Source: Burkholderiales bacterium (GTDB lineage Bacteria > Pseudomonadota > Gammaproteobacteria > Burkholderiales > Burkholderiaceae_C). From it: a stretch of 64,000 nucleotides of DNA. The stretch lies in the NCBI GenBank assembly GCA_028868855.1, contig JAGWTR010000004.1:62001-126000 (forward strand). The letters are read 5' to 3'. The notes beneath the pieces are model-generated. The model saw nothing but the letters and a program-made list of their open reading frames with translations. It made no database searches and had not been told where the DNA came from. Shown one piece after another: positions 8,762 through 17,419 of this stretch (its first letter is position 1; each line of letters begins with the position of its first letter). A program made the position numbers and the translations under genes.

Positions 8762-9642
8762 TGATGAGCCATTCCTTTAGCGCCTTGTCGCGCCCCTTGA
8801 TCCTGACGGCCATGCTTTGCGCCTGGGCAGTACAGGCACGCGCCCAGACGGATGCCCCAGCAGGCCACGGCGCGTTGAAGCCCTTGTGGGAGGCGGGCAT
8901 GGGCGCTGCCGCCTTGTCGCTGCCGGACTACCGGGGGTCCGATCAAAGTCGGGAGTATGTGCTGCCGATGCCCTACCTGGTCTATCGGGGAGAGTTCATC
9001 AAAGCCGATCGGGACGGTGCCTATGCGCAGCTGTTCAACAACCGCCATGTCAAACTAGGCCTCGCCGCGAGCGCCAATCTGCCGGTGTCGGGCAACAAAA
9101 ACCGTGCACGCGAGGGCATGCCCAGCCTGTCTGGCTCCCTGGAGGTCGGCCCGGCTCTTGACCTGTCTTTGTACCAATCGCCCGACGGCCAGGTCCGGCT
9201 CAAATTCAGGCTGCCGATCAGTGGCGGCATCACGCTCGGCCACGAGTCCCTGTCGTCCACGGGCTGGCAGGCGGCCCCGCACCTGAACGTCGATATCGCG
9301 AACGTCGCCGGTTTGTCAGGCTGGAACCTGGGTGCGCTGATCGGCCCCATTTATGCAGACCAGCATCGCAACGCTTACTACTACGACGTGGCGCCGCAGT
9401 ATGCGCGGGCGGATCGACCTGCTTTCGAGAGCGCTGGAGGGTATGCGGGCAGTCAGTTCGCCACGGCCCTGAGCAAGCGCTTCGATCGATACTGGGTGGG
9501 CGCCTTTGTGCGCTACGACTCGCTGCGCGGGGCGGTGTTCGAAGACAGCGCCCTCGTCAAGAAGAAGAGCTATTTCGCAGCTGGCATCGGCATGGCCTGG
9601 ATCTTCGGCCAGTCGTCCACGCTGGTGCCCGTTGAGGACTGA
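8761..9642 (+). CDS. MipA/OmpV family outer membrane protein
   Basis: About 293 residues. The start ATG at 8761 overlaps the chorismatase stop (TGATG), with a second ATG directly after. The N-terminus carries a signal peptide ending near AWAVQARA-QT. The mature part has alternating beta-strand patterns (LPDYRGSDQSREYVLPMPY, then repeated aromatic strands) and a C-terminal strand typical of MipA/OmpV proteins. Members are outer membrane barrels, some acting as scaffolds or in stress responses. Position inside the pigment unit suggests a role in placing or tolerating the polyene in the outer membrane; this is inference. Confidence 0.85.
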   Translation: MMSHSFSALSRPLILTAMLCAWAVQARAQTDAPAGHGALKPLWEAGMGAAALSLPDYRGSDQSREYVLPMPYLVYRGEFIKADRDGAYAQLFNNRHVKLGLAASANLPVSGNKNRAREGMPSLSGSLEVGPALDLSLYQSPDGQVRLKFRLPISGGITLGHESLSSTGWQAAPHLNVDIANVAGLSGWNLGALIGPIYADQHRNAYYYDVAPQYARADRPAFESAGGYAGSQFATALSKRFDRYWVGAFVRYDSLRGAVFEDSALVKKKSYFAAGIGMAWIFGQSSTLVPVED

Positions 9643-9657
9643 CATGGGAATGACCGC

Positions 9658-10446
9658 ATGATGACCCTGCGCGCTTTGGTTCAGTACCCGCTGTTTTATC
9701 TCGGTCTGTTCGTGCTCGGCGTGATGTGCCTGGGTATTTGCATAGTCGCCTGGGCTTGGCGGCCGCTCCTGTCGATTGACAAGGGTCGGGAAATTGGCCG
9801 TGCGGCCATCAGCCACGGTTTCCGCAGCTACTTTGCCTTCACCAGTTGGCTGGGCATGACCCGCTTTGAACTGGATGAACTGGACGCCCTCAATGGCGAG
9901 CCATCGATGATCCTGGCGGCCAATCACCCCACTTTCCTGGATGCGGTTTTCCTGGTCTCGCGCCTGAAAAACGTGGGCTGCATCATGAAGTCCGATGTGC
10001 TGGACAACCCATTTCTGGGCGCCGGCGCACGTCTGGCGGGCTACATCCGCAATGACAGTCCGCGCAACATGGTCCGCCAGTCGATTGCCGATTTGCAGCA
10101 GGGGAGCCACCTGCTGGTGTTCCCTGAAGGCACTCGCACCATCAAGCCGCCTGTCACCGAGTTCAAGCCAGGCGTTGCGCTCATTGCCCGAGGAGCGCAG
10201 GTGCCGGTGCAAACCATCTTCATCGAAAACAGCTCGCCTTTCCTGTCCAAGGGCTGGCCCATCCATCACAGGCCTCCGAGCTTTCCAATGGTTTTCCGTG
10301 TCCGGCTGGGTCAGCGCTTCACCGTCTCAGACAATCCAAAGCTGTTCACGCACAAGCTACAACAGTATTTCGAGCGCGAACTGGCCACGGCAGAGCTGAC
10401 CATGATGCCTCGCTCATCCTCGTTGGAGCAAGCCGTTCATGAGTGA
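9658..10446 (+). CDS. PlsC-type 1-acylglycerol-3-phosphate acyltransferase family protein
   Basis: 262 residues. An N-terminal membrane segment (residues ~10-33) is followed by the acyltransferase motifs NHPTFLD (HX4D, H90/D95) and FPEGTRT (155-161). The family moves acyl groups from ACP or CoA to a hydroxyl of a lipid acceptor. Aryl polyene loci usually carry such enzymes next to a glycosyltransferase and use them to attach the polyene to a lipid-like anchor. The last 8 bp overlap the GT2 gene, so the two are probably made together. Confidence 0.88.
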   Translation: MMTLRALVQYPLFYLGLFVLGVMCLGICIVAWAWRPLLSIDKGREIGRAAISHGFRSYFAFTSWLGMTRFELDELDALNGEPSMILAANHPTFLDAVFLVSRLKNVGCIMKSDVLDNPFLGAGARLAGYIRNDSPRNMVRQSIADLQQGSHLLVFPEGTRTIKPPVTEFKPGVALIARGAQVPVQTIFIENSSPFLSKGWPIHHRPPSFPMVFRVRLGQRFTVSDNPKLFTHKLQQYFERELATAELTMMPRSSSLEQAVHE

Positions 10447-11233
10447 TTCAAGCCCACCGACATCCGCCTCACGGACCCACTTCGTGCTGATCCCCAGTTA
10501 CAACACGGGTCGGCAGGTGTACGAAACCGTCAAGGCCGCGCGCCGTCAATGGTGCCCCGTGTGGGTGGTGGTCGATGGCAGCACCGATGGCACCGATCAG
10601 GGCTTGCTGGAGATGGCTCGGAAAGACGCGGGACTGAAGGTGTTTGTGCTGCCAGGCAACCAGGGCAAGGGAGCAGCGGTGCTGCACGGCTTGCGCACAG
10701 CCCAGGCCGCTGGATTCACGCATGCCCTGACCATGGATTCGGACGGACAGCATCCAGCCGCCTTGATTCCAAACTTTATGCACGCCTCAACCCAAAAACC
10801 GGACACGATGATTCTGGGCCGGCCGGTGTTCGACGCCAGTGCGCCATTGCTGCGCGTGCGCGGCCGACGCGTGTCGAACTGGTGGACCGACCTGGAGACC
10901 CTGAACGCCGGGATTGGCGATTCGCTGTATGGGTTTCGCGTCTACCCGGTGGCCGAACTCGTTGCGACCATGGCCCACCAACCCTGGATGCGCCGCTTCG
11001 ACTTCGACACCGAGGCCGTCGTGCGCTTGGCCTGGCGTGGTGTCAAACCCATCAACCTTGATGCGCCCGTGAAGTACCTCAATGCCTCAGAAGGCGGCGT
11101 CTCGCACTTCCGGTATGGCCGAGACAACGTGTTGCTCACCTGGATGCACTTGCGGTTGATGCTGGAGTTTTTGTTGCGCCTGCCCGTGCTGGCGACGCAC
11201 CGTCTGATGCGCCGACCGCCGTTCCAGCGCTGA
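10439..11233 (+). CDS. Family 2 glycosyltransferase of the aryl polyene locus
   Basis: 264 residues. GT2 signatures are VVVDGSTDGTDQ (43-54) and MDSDGQHP (99-106, the metal-binding DxD type). Near the C-terminus is a hydrophobic stretch (LRLMLEFLLRLPVLATH) that could lie at the membrane. It is the last gene of the plus-strand unit and ends 9 bp before the stop of the convergent antiporter gene; no terminator is apparent between them. A role in building the sugar or lipid anchor of the pigment is inferred from context. Confidence 0.88.
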   Translation: MSDSSPPTSASRTHFVLIPSYNTGRQVYETVKAARRQWCPVWVVVDGSTDGTDQGLLEMARKDAGLKVFVLPGNQGKGAAVLHGLRTAQAAGFTHALTMDSDGQHPAALIPNFMHASTQKPDTMILGRPVFDASAPLLRVRGRRVSNWWTDLETLNAGIGDSLYGFRVYPVAELVATMAHQPWMRRFDFDTEAVVRLAWRGVKPINLDAPVKYLNASEGGVSHFRYGRDNVLLTWMHLRLMLEFLLRLPVLATHRLMRRPPFQR

Positions 11234-11242
11234 ACCGCTGAG

Positions 11243-12577
11243 TCAGGTCGGCACCTTCACCGCCTGATGGCCCGCAAGTTTTTTGGCGGGCCACAAACCC
11301 AACACTGGCAACCAGGCATTCAAGCCTGGCGCGGTGATGACGGTGCTGACGATGGCCATCAACACCAGCATGGTGAACATCTGCTGAGAGATCACTCCCA
11401 GGTCGAACCCCACATTCAGCACAATCAGCTCCATCAGTGCCCGCGTGTTCATCATGATCCCGAGCACCCTGCCCTCGGCGTGGCTCATGCCAGCCCAGCG
11501 AGCCGCCAGATAGCAGCCGCCGAACTTGCCGGCCGTTGCCAAGGCGATCAGCAACGCCGTCCACCCCCAGGCCGCCGCCGAGTCAAGACCGCCAATGTTG
11601 GTGCGCAAGCCGGTGTAGGTGAAGAAAATGGGCAAGAAAAACACCAACACGAAGGCCCCGACCTTTTCTTTCCAGGCCGCCACCAACGCGGTCTCGTCAT
11701 GCAGGATCACGCCGGCCATGAAGCCGCCGAAGATGGCGAAGATGCCCAGTTGATAGGTGGCGATGCCGCCCAGAAACATCACGGCGACCAGGATGCCCAT
11801 CAGTGTTGGCGGCAAGGCGTCAGTCCCGACCTTGAAGCGGTGCACCACGCGCTTGAGCAGGGGCCGCACCAAGAACCAACTGAGCATGAAGAACACCGAC
11901 ACCATCAGCACTTTCAGAGCAAAGGCCATGGGTTCGAAATGGGAAACCGTGATGGTGGTGACCAGGGCGAGCAACAGCCAGCCCACCACATCATTGATGG
12001 CGGCAGCCGAGATGGCAATGACGCCGATGGGCGTGCGCGTCAGATTGAACTCCATCATGATCCGGCCCAGAATGGGCAGCGCCGTGATGGAAAACGCGAT
12101 CGCCACAAACAGGCTGGACGCCAAAGGATCGGCATGAGGCGACAAAATGGGCGCGACCGCATAACCAAACGCCAGGCCCAGGCCGAAAGGCGCCGCCAGA
12201 CCAGCCAGCGCCACACCCCACACCGCCTTGCGATGGCGCTTCTCGGTCAGGTGCGAAAAATCAAACTCCAGGCCAATCTGGAACATCAGCATGATCAGAC
12301 CGATCTGCGAGAGGATGGTCAGCGGCGCGGCAGGCACTGATCGGAAAACGTAGTGAAAGACCTCGGGCATCACGAGCCCGAAGAGGGACGGCCCCAGCAG
12401 AATGCCGACCACGATCTCGCCCACGGCGGGTGACTGCCCCATGCGATTGGCCAGGTGGCCGCCAAGGCGCGCCGCCATGACGATCACGATCAACTGCAGC
12501 AGGACGAAATACAGCAGCATTTCGCTTTGGTGCACGGCACTGGCAGCGATGCCTTGCGCGACAGATTCGCCACTCAT
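11243..12577 (-). CDS. CPA2-family cation:proton antiporter, last gene of the aryl polyene operon
   Basis: 444 residues, about 12-13 membrane segments. Marks of the CPA2 (KefB/NapA-type) family are GHLANRMGQSPAVGEIVVG near residue 40, SQIGLIMLMFQIGLEFD and the ion-site AAINDVVGW in mid-protein. No C-terminal RCK/TrkA-N domain is present, so it is not a full KefB/KefC. Its ATG overlaps the ketoreductase stop (ATGA), which ties its expression to the pigment operon. The transported cation and its role in pigment formation are unknown; powering export or balancing pH is a guess. Confidence 0.9.
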   Translation of the reverse strand: MSGESVAQGIAASAVHQSEMLLYFVLLQLIVIVMAARLGGHLANRMGQSPAVGEIVVGILLGPSLFGLVMPEVFHYVFRSVPAAPLTILSQIGLIMLMFQIGLEFDFSHLTEKRHRKAVWGVALAGLAAPFGLGLAFGYAVAPILSPHADPLASSLFVAIAFSITALPILGRIMMEFNLTRTPIGVIAISAAAINDVVGWLLLALVTTITVSHFEPMAFALKVLMVSVFFMLSWFLVRPLLKRVVHRFKVGTDALPPTLMGILVAVMFLGGIATYQLGIFAIFGGFMAGVILHDETALVAAWKEKVGAFVLVFFLPIFFTYTGLRTNIGGLDSAAAWGWTALLIALATAGKFGGCYLAARWAGMSHAEGRVLGIMMNTRALMELIVLNVGFDLGVISQQMFTMLVLMAIVSTVITAPGLNAWLPVLGLWPAKKLAGHQAVKVPT

Positions 12578-13308
12578 GAAGGCATGCCTCCGTTGATGGA
12601 AATCACCTGGCCGCTGATATAGGCCGCGGCATCGGAGGCCAGGAAGGCCACCAGGTCGGCCACCTCGCGGGGCTGGCCGGCGCGCTTCATGGGCACCATC
12701 TGGGCGATGACGGCTGCATCAAAGGCTCCCTTGGCCATGCTGCCCTCGATGATGCCCGGCGCCACCACATTGACGGTGATGCCGCGGCTGGCGAGTTCCA
12801 GCGACAAGGATTTGGACGCGCCGTGCAGGGCCGCCTTGGCCGCTGCATAGTTAACCTGACCACGGTTACCCACCACGGCCGCGATGGACGACACGCTGAT
12901 GATGCGCCCCCAGCGGGTGCGGATCATGGGCATGCTCAAGGGCTGCGTGACGTTGAAGAAGCCGTGCAAGGAGACATCGATGACGCGGTGCCATTGCTCG
13001 GCGCTCATGCCGGGGAAGACCGCGTCGTCATGGATGCCGGCGTTATTGACCAACACCTGGATGGCCCCCTCGGCCAGCAAGGTGTCCAGACTGGCGGCGC
13101 TGGCCTGCGCATCACGCACATCAAAGGCGACGGCGCTGGCCTGACCGCCGGCATCGGTGATGTCGCGCACCACCTCTTGCGCCCGCTCCAGGTGCGAGTT
13201 GGCGTGAACGATCACGTGGTAGTGCTCGGCCAGCCGCTTGCAAATGGCCGACCCAATGTCGCCGCTGCCGCCGGTGACCAAGGCACGCTTGAGACTTTTG
13301 TCCGTCAT
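12574..13308 (-). CDS. 3-oxoacyl-ACP reductase (FabG-type) of the aryl polyene pathway
   Basis: 244 residues. A short-chain dehydrogenase with TGGSGDIG near residues 12-19 (NADPH loop), NNAG, catalytic Ser in SVSSIAAV and YAAAK. It ends in VISINGGMPS, as FabG proteins do. It would reduce the beta-keto group after each elongation by the pigment ketosynthases. It overlaps the upstream dehydratase and the downstream antiporter by ATGA, so all three are translationally coupled. It corresponds in role to the ketoreductase of known aryl polyene loci. Confidence 0.92.
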   Translation of the reverse strand: MTDKSLKRALVTGGSGDIGSAICKRLAEHYHVIVHANSHLERAQEVVRDITDAGGQASAVAFDVRDAQASAASLDTLLAEGAIQVLVNNAGIHDDAVFPGMSAEQWHRVIDVSLHGFFNVTQPLSMPMIRTRWGRIISVSSIAAVVGNRGQVNYAAAKAALHGASKSLSLELASRGITVNVVAPGIIEGSMAKGAFDAAVIAQMVPMKRAGQPREVADLVAFLASDAAAYISGQVISINGGMPS

Positions 13309-13775
13309 GGGCTTCCCTCTCCTGGCAGCAAAGCGCCGGCATCGAGCACCACTGTGGCCCGACCTTCAATCAATACACGATCGGCATCCCGAACGGCGAA
13401 CTCGTACATCACGCGGCTGTCGTCGCCGGACAGGCGGTGTACCTCGATCAACAGTTCAGATGGGCCATCGTCCAGACGGGCCACATGGGCGCAGACACCG
13501 CGCACACTGGCCAGGAAGCCGGCCTTGGGGCGCTGCCCGGCCTCTCCAGGCGGCGCCATGCGCAAGCCACCGTGCATGGCCATGGCCTGCGCGGCGTATT
13601 CGATGCCGCAAAGCACCCCGAGCCGCCCACCGGAGCGCAGCGGGTTGGCGGCGTCAAGGTGGCTGCGGGCCGTGCACAGGAGGTGGTCCGGACCCCAGTC
13701 GCTGACGGCATCGAGCAGGCACATGGCGCCCGCGTGCGGAATGCGCGCTGCGATCTGATCGCGGTTCAAACGCAT
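13305..13775 (-). CDS. Hotdog-fold 3-hydroxyacyl-ACP dehydratase (second aryl polyene dehydratase)
   Basis: 156 residues from ATG 13775; a GTG two codons earlier is possible. The PHAGAMCLLD motif near residues 13-22 supplies the likely catalytic His of the hotdog dehydratase. The central helix reads GVLCGIEYAAQAMAMHGGL, as in aryl polyene dehydratases. It would dehydrate beta-hydroxyacyl-ACP to build the conjugated polyene. The start lies within the preceding chain-length-factor gene (10-bp overlap) and the stop overlaps the ketoreductase ATG. Confidence 0.85.
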   Translation of the reverse strand: MRLNRDQIAARIPHAGAMCLLDAVSDWGPDHLLCTARSHLDAANPLRSGGRLGVLCGIEYAAQAMAMHGGLRMAPPGEAGQRPKAGFLASVRGVCAHVARLDDGPSELLIEVHRLSGDDSRVMYEFAVRDADRVLIEGRATVVLDAGALLPGEGSP

Positions 13776-14587
13776 GGCCACACCTCCACCGCCAGTTGGC
13801 GTTGGTTCAGGTAGTCAAGCACCACCCGTGTGTGGGCCGCAACCGGCCCCGCCGACAAGGCCCGCAGTAGCGCCAGCCCACGCCCTGCGGGGATCTCCTG
13901 GCGCCAGCGTTCCAGCTCAGGCCAGGGCAAGGTGTGTGAGGCGTCATCGCACAGGCTCACGTCGATAGCGGCCAGGGAACGTTCGCTGCGTTCGGGCGAC
14001 AGGACCAGCGCCAGGCCCAGCGCATCGGTCACAGGGCGAGCTTCGCGCAGCGGCGAGGGATATGGCGCGTCGTAGGCGACGAGCAGGACGCTGCGGCGAT
14101 CAACCTTGACCTGCGTGACCGCCTCCAGCAGGCCCGCGCCAAAGCTGGCATCGTAGGCGCACAAGGTGGTGGACGGCGCGACAGCGCGAGAGACGATGCC
14201 CCAATACCCAGAGGGTGCGTTATGAACCGAATTGGTGAAGCGCGTGGGCGAAATCAGTCGGTCCGTGGCCAGGGCCTCGCACAGCGCATGGCAGTTGTCC
14301 CCGTCGCCACTGGACGAGGCGAATACGGTGGACAAGGCCTCGGCCGACTGCCCGGATGCCTCGACGGCCTCGAACCCCACGGACAGGGCCAGCTTGACAA
14401 GCGTCCCCACCCGCCGCCGCTCTGCCGGGGCCAGGCCAATGGGCGCGACCACGGCCGTCGGCGCAGACACATACGGCGCCAGGCCCGACAGCACCGCACG
14501 TCCGGCGGGCCAGTTGGCCAGGCCGGGGCCGTTCAGACCGATGCCCTCGACGAACACACGCACGGATGAGTTTGACGAGGTGCTCAT
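13766..14587 (-). CDS. Ketosynthase-like chain length factor (second KS-CLF pair)
   Basis: 273 residues, ATG overlapping the stop of the ketosynthase just upstream (ATGA). Resembles the short ketoacyl-synthase N-terminal-like proteins of aryl polyene clusters: VFASSSGDGDNCHALCEAL, then SPTRFTNSVHNAPSGYWGI, then STTLCAYDASFGAGLLEA. The C-terminal half of a true ketosynthase, with its two catalytic His, is missing. It is therefore likely an inactive partner that forms a heterodimer with the adjacent ketosynthase and sets chain length. Evidence for heterodimers comes from studied aryl polyene systems; here it is inferred from gene pairing. Confidence 0.82.
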   Translation of the reverse strand: MSTSSNSSVRVFVEGIGLNGPGLANWPAGRAVLSGLAPYVSAPTAVVAPIGLAPAERRRVGTLVKLALSVGFEAVEASGQSAEALSTVFASSSGDGDNCHALCEALATDRLISPTRFTNSVHNAPSGYWGIVSRAVAPSTTLCAYDASFGAGLLEAVTQVKVDRRSVLLVAYDAPYPSPLREARPVTDALGLALVLSPERSERSLAAIDVSLCDDASHTLPWPELERWRQEIPAGRGLALLRALSAGPVAAHTRVVLDYLNQRQLAVEVWPCV

Positions 14588-15774
14588 GATCTGGCTCCCC
14601 GCCCAAAAACAAGGCTGGCATTGGCGCCACCAAAGCCGAACGAGTTGCTCAACACATGGTCGACACGGCCATGGCACGTTTTGATCAGGTAGTCAATGTG
14701 AATGGCAGGATCGCATCGGTCCACATTCAAGCCGGCGGGCATGAAGCCATCGCGAATGGACAGCAAGCTTATGACGGCCTCGATCGCACCGGCGGCGCCC
14801 AGGGTATGGCCGGTGGCGCCCTTGGTGGAACTGCAAGGCACCTGCGCGCCAAAGACGGCGCCAACGGCCTTGCCTTCGGCCGCATCGTTGCTGGGGGTGC
14901 CCGTGCCATGCAGGTTGATGTAGTCGATTTGAAAGGGCGTCAGGCCCGCCGCCGACAGCGCAGCGCGGATGGCCAGCTGCGCGCTGCGGCCTTCCGGGTG
15001 GGGTGTCGACATGTGGTGGGCGTCGCTCGATTCACCGACCCCCAGGAGACGTGGCGCTTCAGCCGGACCGTCGCGTTGCAGCAGCGCCAGTCCAACGGCT
15101 TCGCCGATGGAGATGCCGTCCCGGTCCGCGCCGTAAGGGCGACAGGGTTGGCTGGAGGTCAACTCCAGCGAGCGAAAGCCATACAGCGTGGTCAGACACA
15201 GCGAGTCGACACCGCCCACGATGGCGGCGTCGATCAGGCCCGCCTCGATCATGCGCGCTGCGTTGCCAAAGGCCTTGGCGCTCGACGCACAGGCGGCCGA
15301 CAAGGCCAGCGAAGGGCCTCGCAAGCCGAAGTAGTGCGACAGAAAGTCGGCCACCGAATAGGCGTTGTGGGTCTCTGCATAGTGGAAGCTGGGCGGCAAG
15401 CCCCCCGTGGCCGGATCACGCTGCCGATAGGCCAGTTCGGTTTGCAGGATGCCTGCGGTGCTGGTGCCCATGAAGACGCCCACGCGGTCGGCGCCGTAGC
15501 GGGCGATGGCCTCGCGAACGCCCTGCTCAAAGTCGTCGGTCTGCAATCCAAGCTGGGCCAGTCGGTTGTTGCGGCAATCGAAACGGGCCAGGTCATCGCG
15601 CAGGTGCACCTGGTCCACCCCGTCGACTTCGCCAATCCAGGTGTCGATGTCGACGGTTTCGAAGTCACAGGGTTTGAGCCCACTGCGCCCCGCCTGCAGC
15701 GCCAACGAGGTCGCCGCCAAGCCGCGGCCCAGGCAACTGGTCATGGTGAAGTGAGTGATCGGGAGTGGTCGCAC
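14584..15774 (-). CDS. Beta-ketoacyl-ACP synthase, aryl polyene type (second pair)
   Basis: 396 residues from a GTG start; the first internal ATG is residue 11 and would cut off the conserved first strand (RPLPITHFT). The catalytic triad is intact: C162 in SAACASSAKAF, H289 in NLHGTGTPSND and H323 in TKGATGHTLGA. It would extend the aryl polyene chain with malonyl-ACP. The start lies 39 bp after the methyltransferase stop, and the end overlaps the chain-length factor. It is about the length of FabF-type enzymes. Confidence 0.93.
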   Translation of the reverse strand: MRPLPITHFTMTSCLGRGLAATSLALQAGRSGLKPCDFETVDIDTWIGEVDGVDQVHLRDDLARFDCRNNRLAQLGLQTDDFEQGVREAIARYGADRVGVFMGTSTAGILQTELAYRQRDPATGGLPPSFHYAETHNAYSVADFLSHYFGLRGPSLALSAACASSAKAFGNAARMIEAGLIDAAIVGGVDSLCLTTLYGFRSLELTSSQPCRPYGADRDGISIGEAVGLALLQRDGPAEAPRLLGVGESSDAHHMSTPHPEGRSAQLAIRAALSAAGLTPFQIDYINLHGTGTPSNDAAEGKAVGAVFGAQVPCSSTKGATGHTLGAAGAIEAVISLLSIRDGFMPAGLNVDRCDPAIHIDYLIKTCHGRVDHVLSNSFGFGGANASLVFGRGARS

Positions 15775-15812
15775 GGGTCGTCAGCAGTCAAGGGCAGCAA
15801 GAACGCGCGACT

Positions 15813-16595
15813 TTAACCGAGCTGCGCCACCAGGAGGACGTTGGCAAATGGCGTGCCTGTGCTCATGGGCATGGGGCGCACCTGAAAGCCGAGTTGGCGC
15901 AAGACCGCCTGCCATTCGCTCAAGGAACGGCAATACAGTCGGGGCACGCGATGCCGCCGCACGAAGGTCACCACATGATCGACCCAGTTGCTGATCATGA
16001 AGGGCAGGCCGGCCGACGCATCCCCCACACGCAGCAGCAGGACGCCGTGGGGGGACAAGGCCTCGCGAACGCGGGTCAGCACGGCGTCCTGCGCGGCGAT
16101 GTCGATGTAGTGCAGAACATCCAGGATCACCACCGCGTCGCAGGGCTCGAAGGGCGTCTCACAGATGTCACCCTGGGTGATGCGCGCCGGCAGCTTCAAA
16201 GGCGCCAAGGCGGCGCTGGCACGCGCCACCTCACGCGGCATCAGCTCGATGCCGTGGAAATGCGCAATGTGAGGCGGCGCTGGCCACTGTGTCGGCCATG
16301 CGGACTCTTCTTGCTTCGCACCGCCCTTCTCGCCCTTCTGAGTGGCCTCATACAAAGCCCGCGCCGCCATCAACCACGACGCCAGCAGGCCTTGGCCGCA
16401 GCCCAGGTCGAGCACACGGGCCTGGTCGGGGATCAGGCCATGTCGCAGCAAGCCCTGAAAAGCCGGATCGCCGCCCAGCTTGCCACGTGCAAATCGCCAA
16501 GCGAACCGGCCCGCAGGTCGGTAGGGCGCACAGGCGCGGTCCAGAAGTGCGGCTGGCAAGGCGTTCAAGGCAAGGTACTCATGCAAAAGCGGCAT
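15813..16595 (-). CDS. Class I SAM-dependent methyltransferase of the aryl polyene locus
   Basis: 260 residues from ATG 16595 (MPLLHEYL); a start 13 codons upstream is also open. VLDLGCGQG (61-69) is SAM motif I, GIELMPREV is motif II and DAVVILDVLHYID is the motif IV region. The N-terminal ~55 residues are a lid-like helical part. Aryl polyene loci often contain a methyltransferase, and O- or C-methylation of the aryl head or the polyene is known in some. The true substrate cannot be told. It overlaps the deacetylase gene by 17 bp. Confidence 0.85.
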   Translation of the reverse strand: MPLLHEYLALNALPAALLDRACAPYRPAGRFAWRFARGKLGGDPAFQGLLRHGLIPDQARVLDLGCGQGLLASWLMAARALYEATQKGEKGGAKQEESAWPTQWPAPPHIAHFHGIELMPREVARASAALAPLKLPARITQGDICETPFEPCDAVVILDVLHYIDIAAQDAVLTRVREALSPHGVLLLRVGDASAGLPFMISNWVDHVVTFVRRHRVPRLYCRSLSEWQAVLRQLGFQVRPMPMSTGTPFANVLLVAQLG

Positions 16596-17415
16596 CGAGA
16601 GTGACGGGACGAAGTTGGTGAGCCCGACAGGCATCCAGCAAGCGCGGCAGCACCTCGATCACCACCGGCGTGCCCCGGGCGGTTCTCGCCGCGTTTCCGT
16701 CATGCAACAACAGCAGGTCACCGGCCGCCAGACCGTTCATTAAACGTGAGGCGACCTGATCGGCGTCATGTCGGGCGGTGTCGAAACCGCGGCGCGTCCA
16801 ACTGGCCAGTCGCAGGTCCAGCTTGTGCAGCACCGGGTCAAGAAAAACGTTGCGCAGTCCAGCTGGGGCACGAAAGAAGCGGGGAGCACGGCCCACGGCC
16901 TCCAAGATTGCGTCCTGCCCTTGTCGGATCTCATGCTCGATGCGCTTGAGGCCCGAGACGGAAAAGGTGTGCCGATGCGCGTGGCTGTGGTTTTCGATGC
17001 GGTGGCCACGCTGGACGATCTCCCGGGCCAGGTCCGGGTACTGGGTGACCCGCACGCCGATGCAAAAGAAGGTGGCCTTGACTTGATAGGCGTCCAACAG
17101 GTCCAGCACCTGGGGTGTGACGGCGGGGTCGGGGCCATCGTCGAAGGTCAGCGTGATTTCACGCCGCGCGATGGCAGCCTGGGGCAGGCGCAGGATGTTC
17201 GGGCCCAGCAGGCGGCTGGTGGGCCACAGCCCCACCGCAGTGATGACCGCATGGTTGGCCGCGACGCTGGCGAGTGCCTGAGGCCAGAACTCGGGCATGG
17301 CCAGAACTGCCGCGCCGGCCGCCGCGTGCAGGCCCACCGAAGCCTTCAGAACCCAGGGCATGCGCCAAGGCGTGGAGGTGCCGGACTGATCAACGGGAAC
17401 CGGTGGTACCGACAT
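16579..17415 (-). CDS. NodB-type polysaccharide deacetylase family protein
   Basis: 278 residues, ATG 5 bp after the flavoenzyme stop. The NodB domain shows TFDDGPDP (90-97, catalytic base and metal Asp), ENHSHAHRHTF (metal His pair), FFRAPAG and a late LLLLHDG. Hydrophobic helices at residues ~22-65 suggest a membrane anchor facing the periplasm. Members remove acetyl groups from sugars. It may trim the sugar part made by the GT2 enzyme, which is inference. No secretion signal other than the anchor is seen. Confidence 0.87.
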   Translation of the reverse strand: MSVPPVPVDQSGTSTPWRMPWVLKASVGLHAAAGAAVLAMPEFWPQALASVAANHAVITAVGLWPTSRLLGPNILRLPQAAIARREITLTFDDGPDPAVTPQVLDLLDAYQVKATFFCIGVRVTQYPDLAREIVQRGHRIENHSHAHRHTFSVSGLKRIEHEIRQGQDAILEAVGRAPRFFRAPAGLRNVFLDPVLHKLDLRLASWTRRGFDTARHDADQVASRLMNGLAAGDLLLLHDGNAARTARGTPVVIEVLPRLLDACRAHQLRPVTLDAAFA

Positions 17416-17419
17416 CAAC

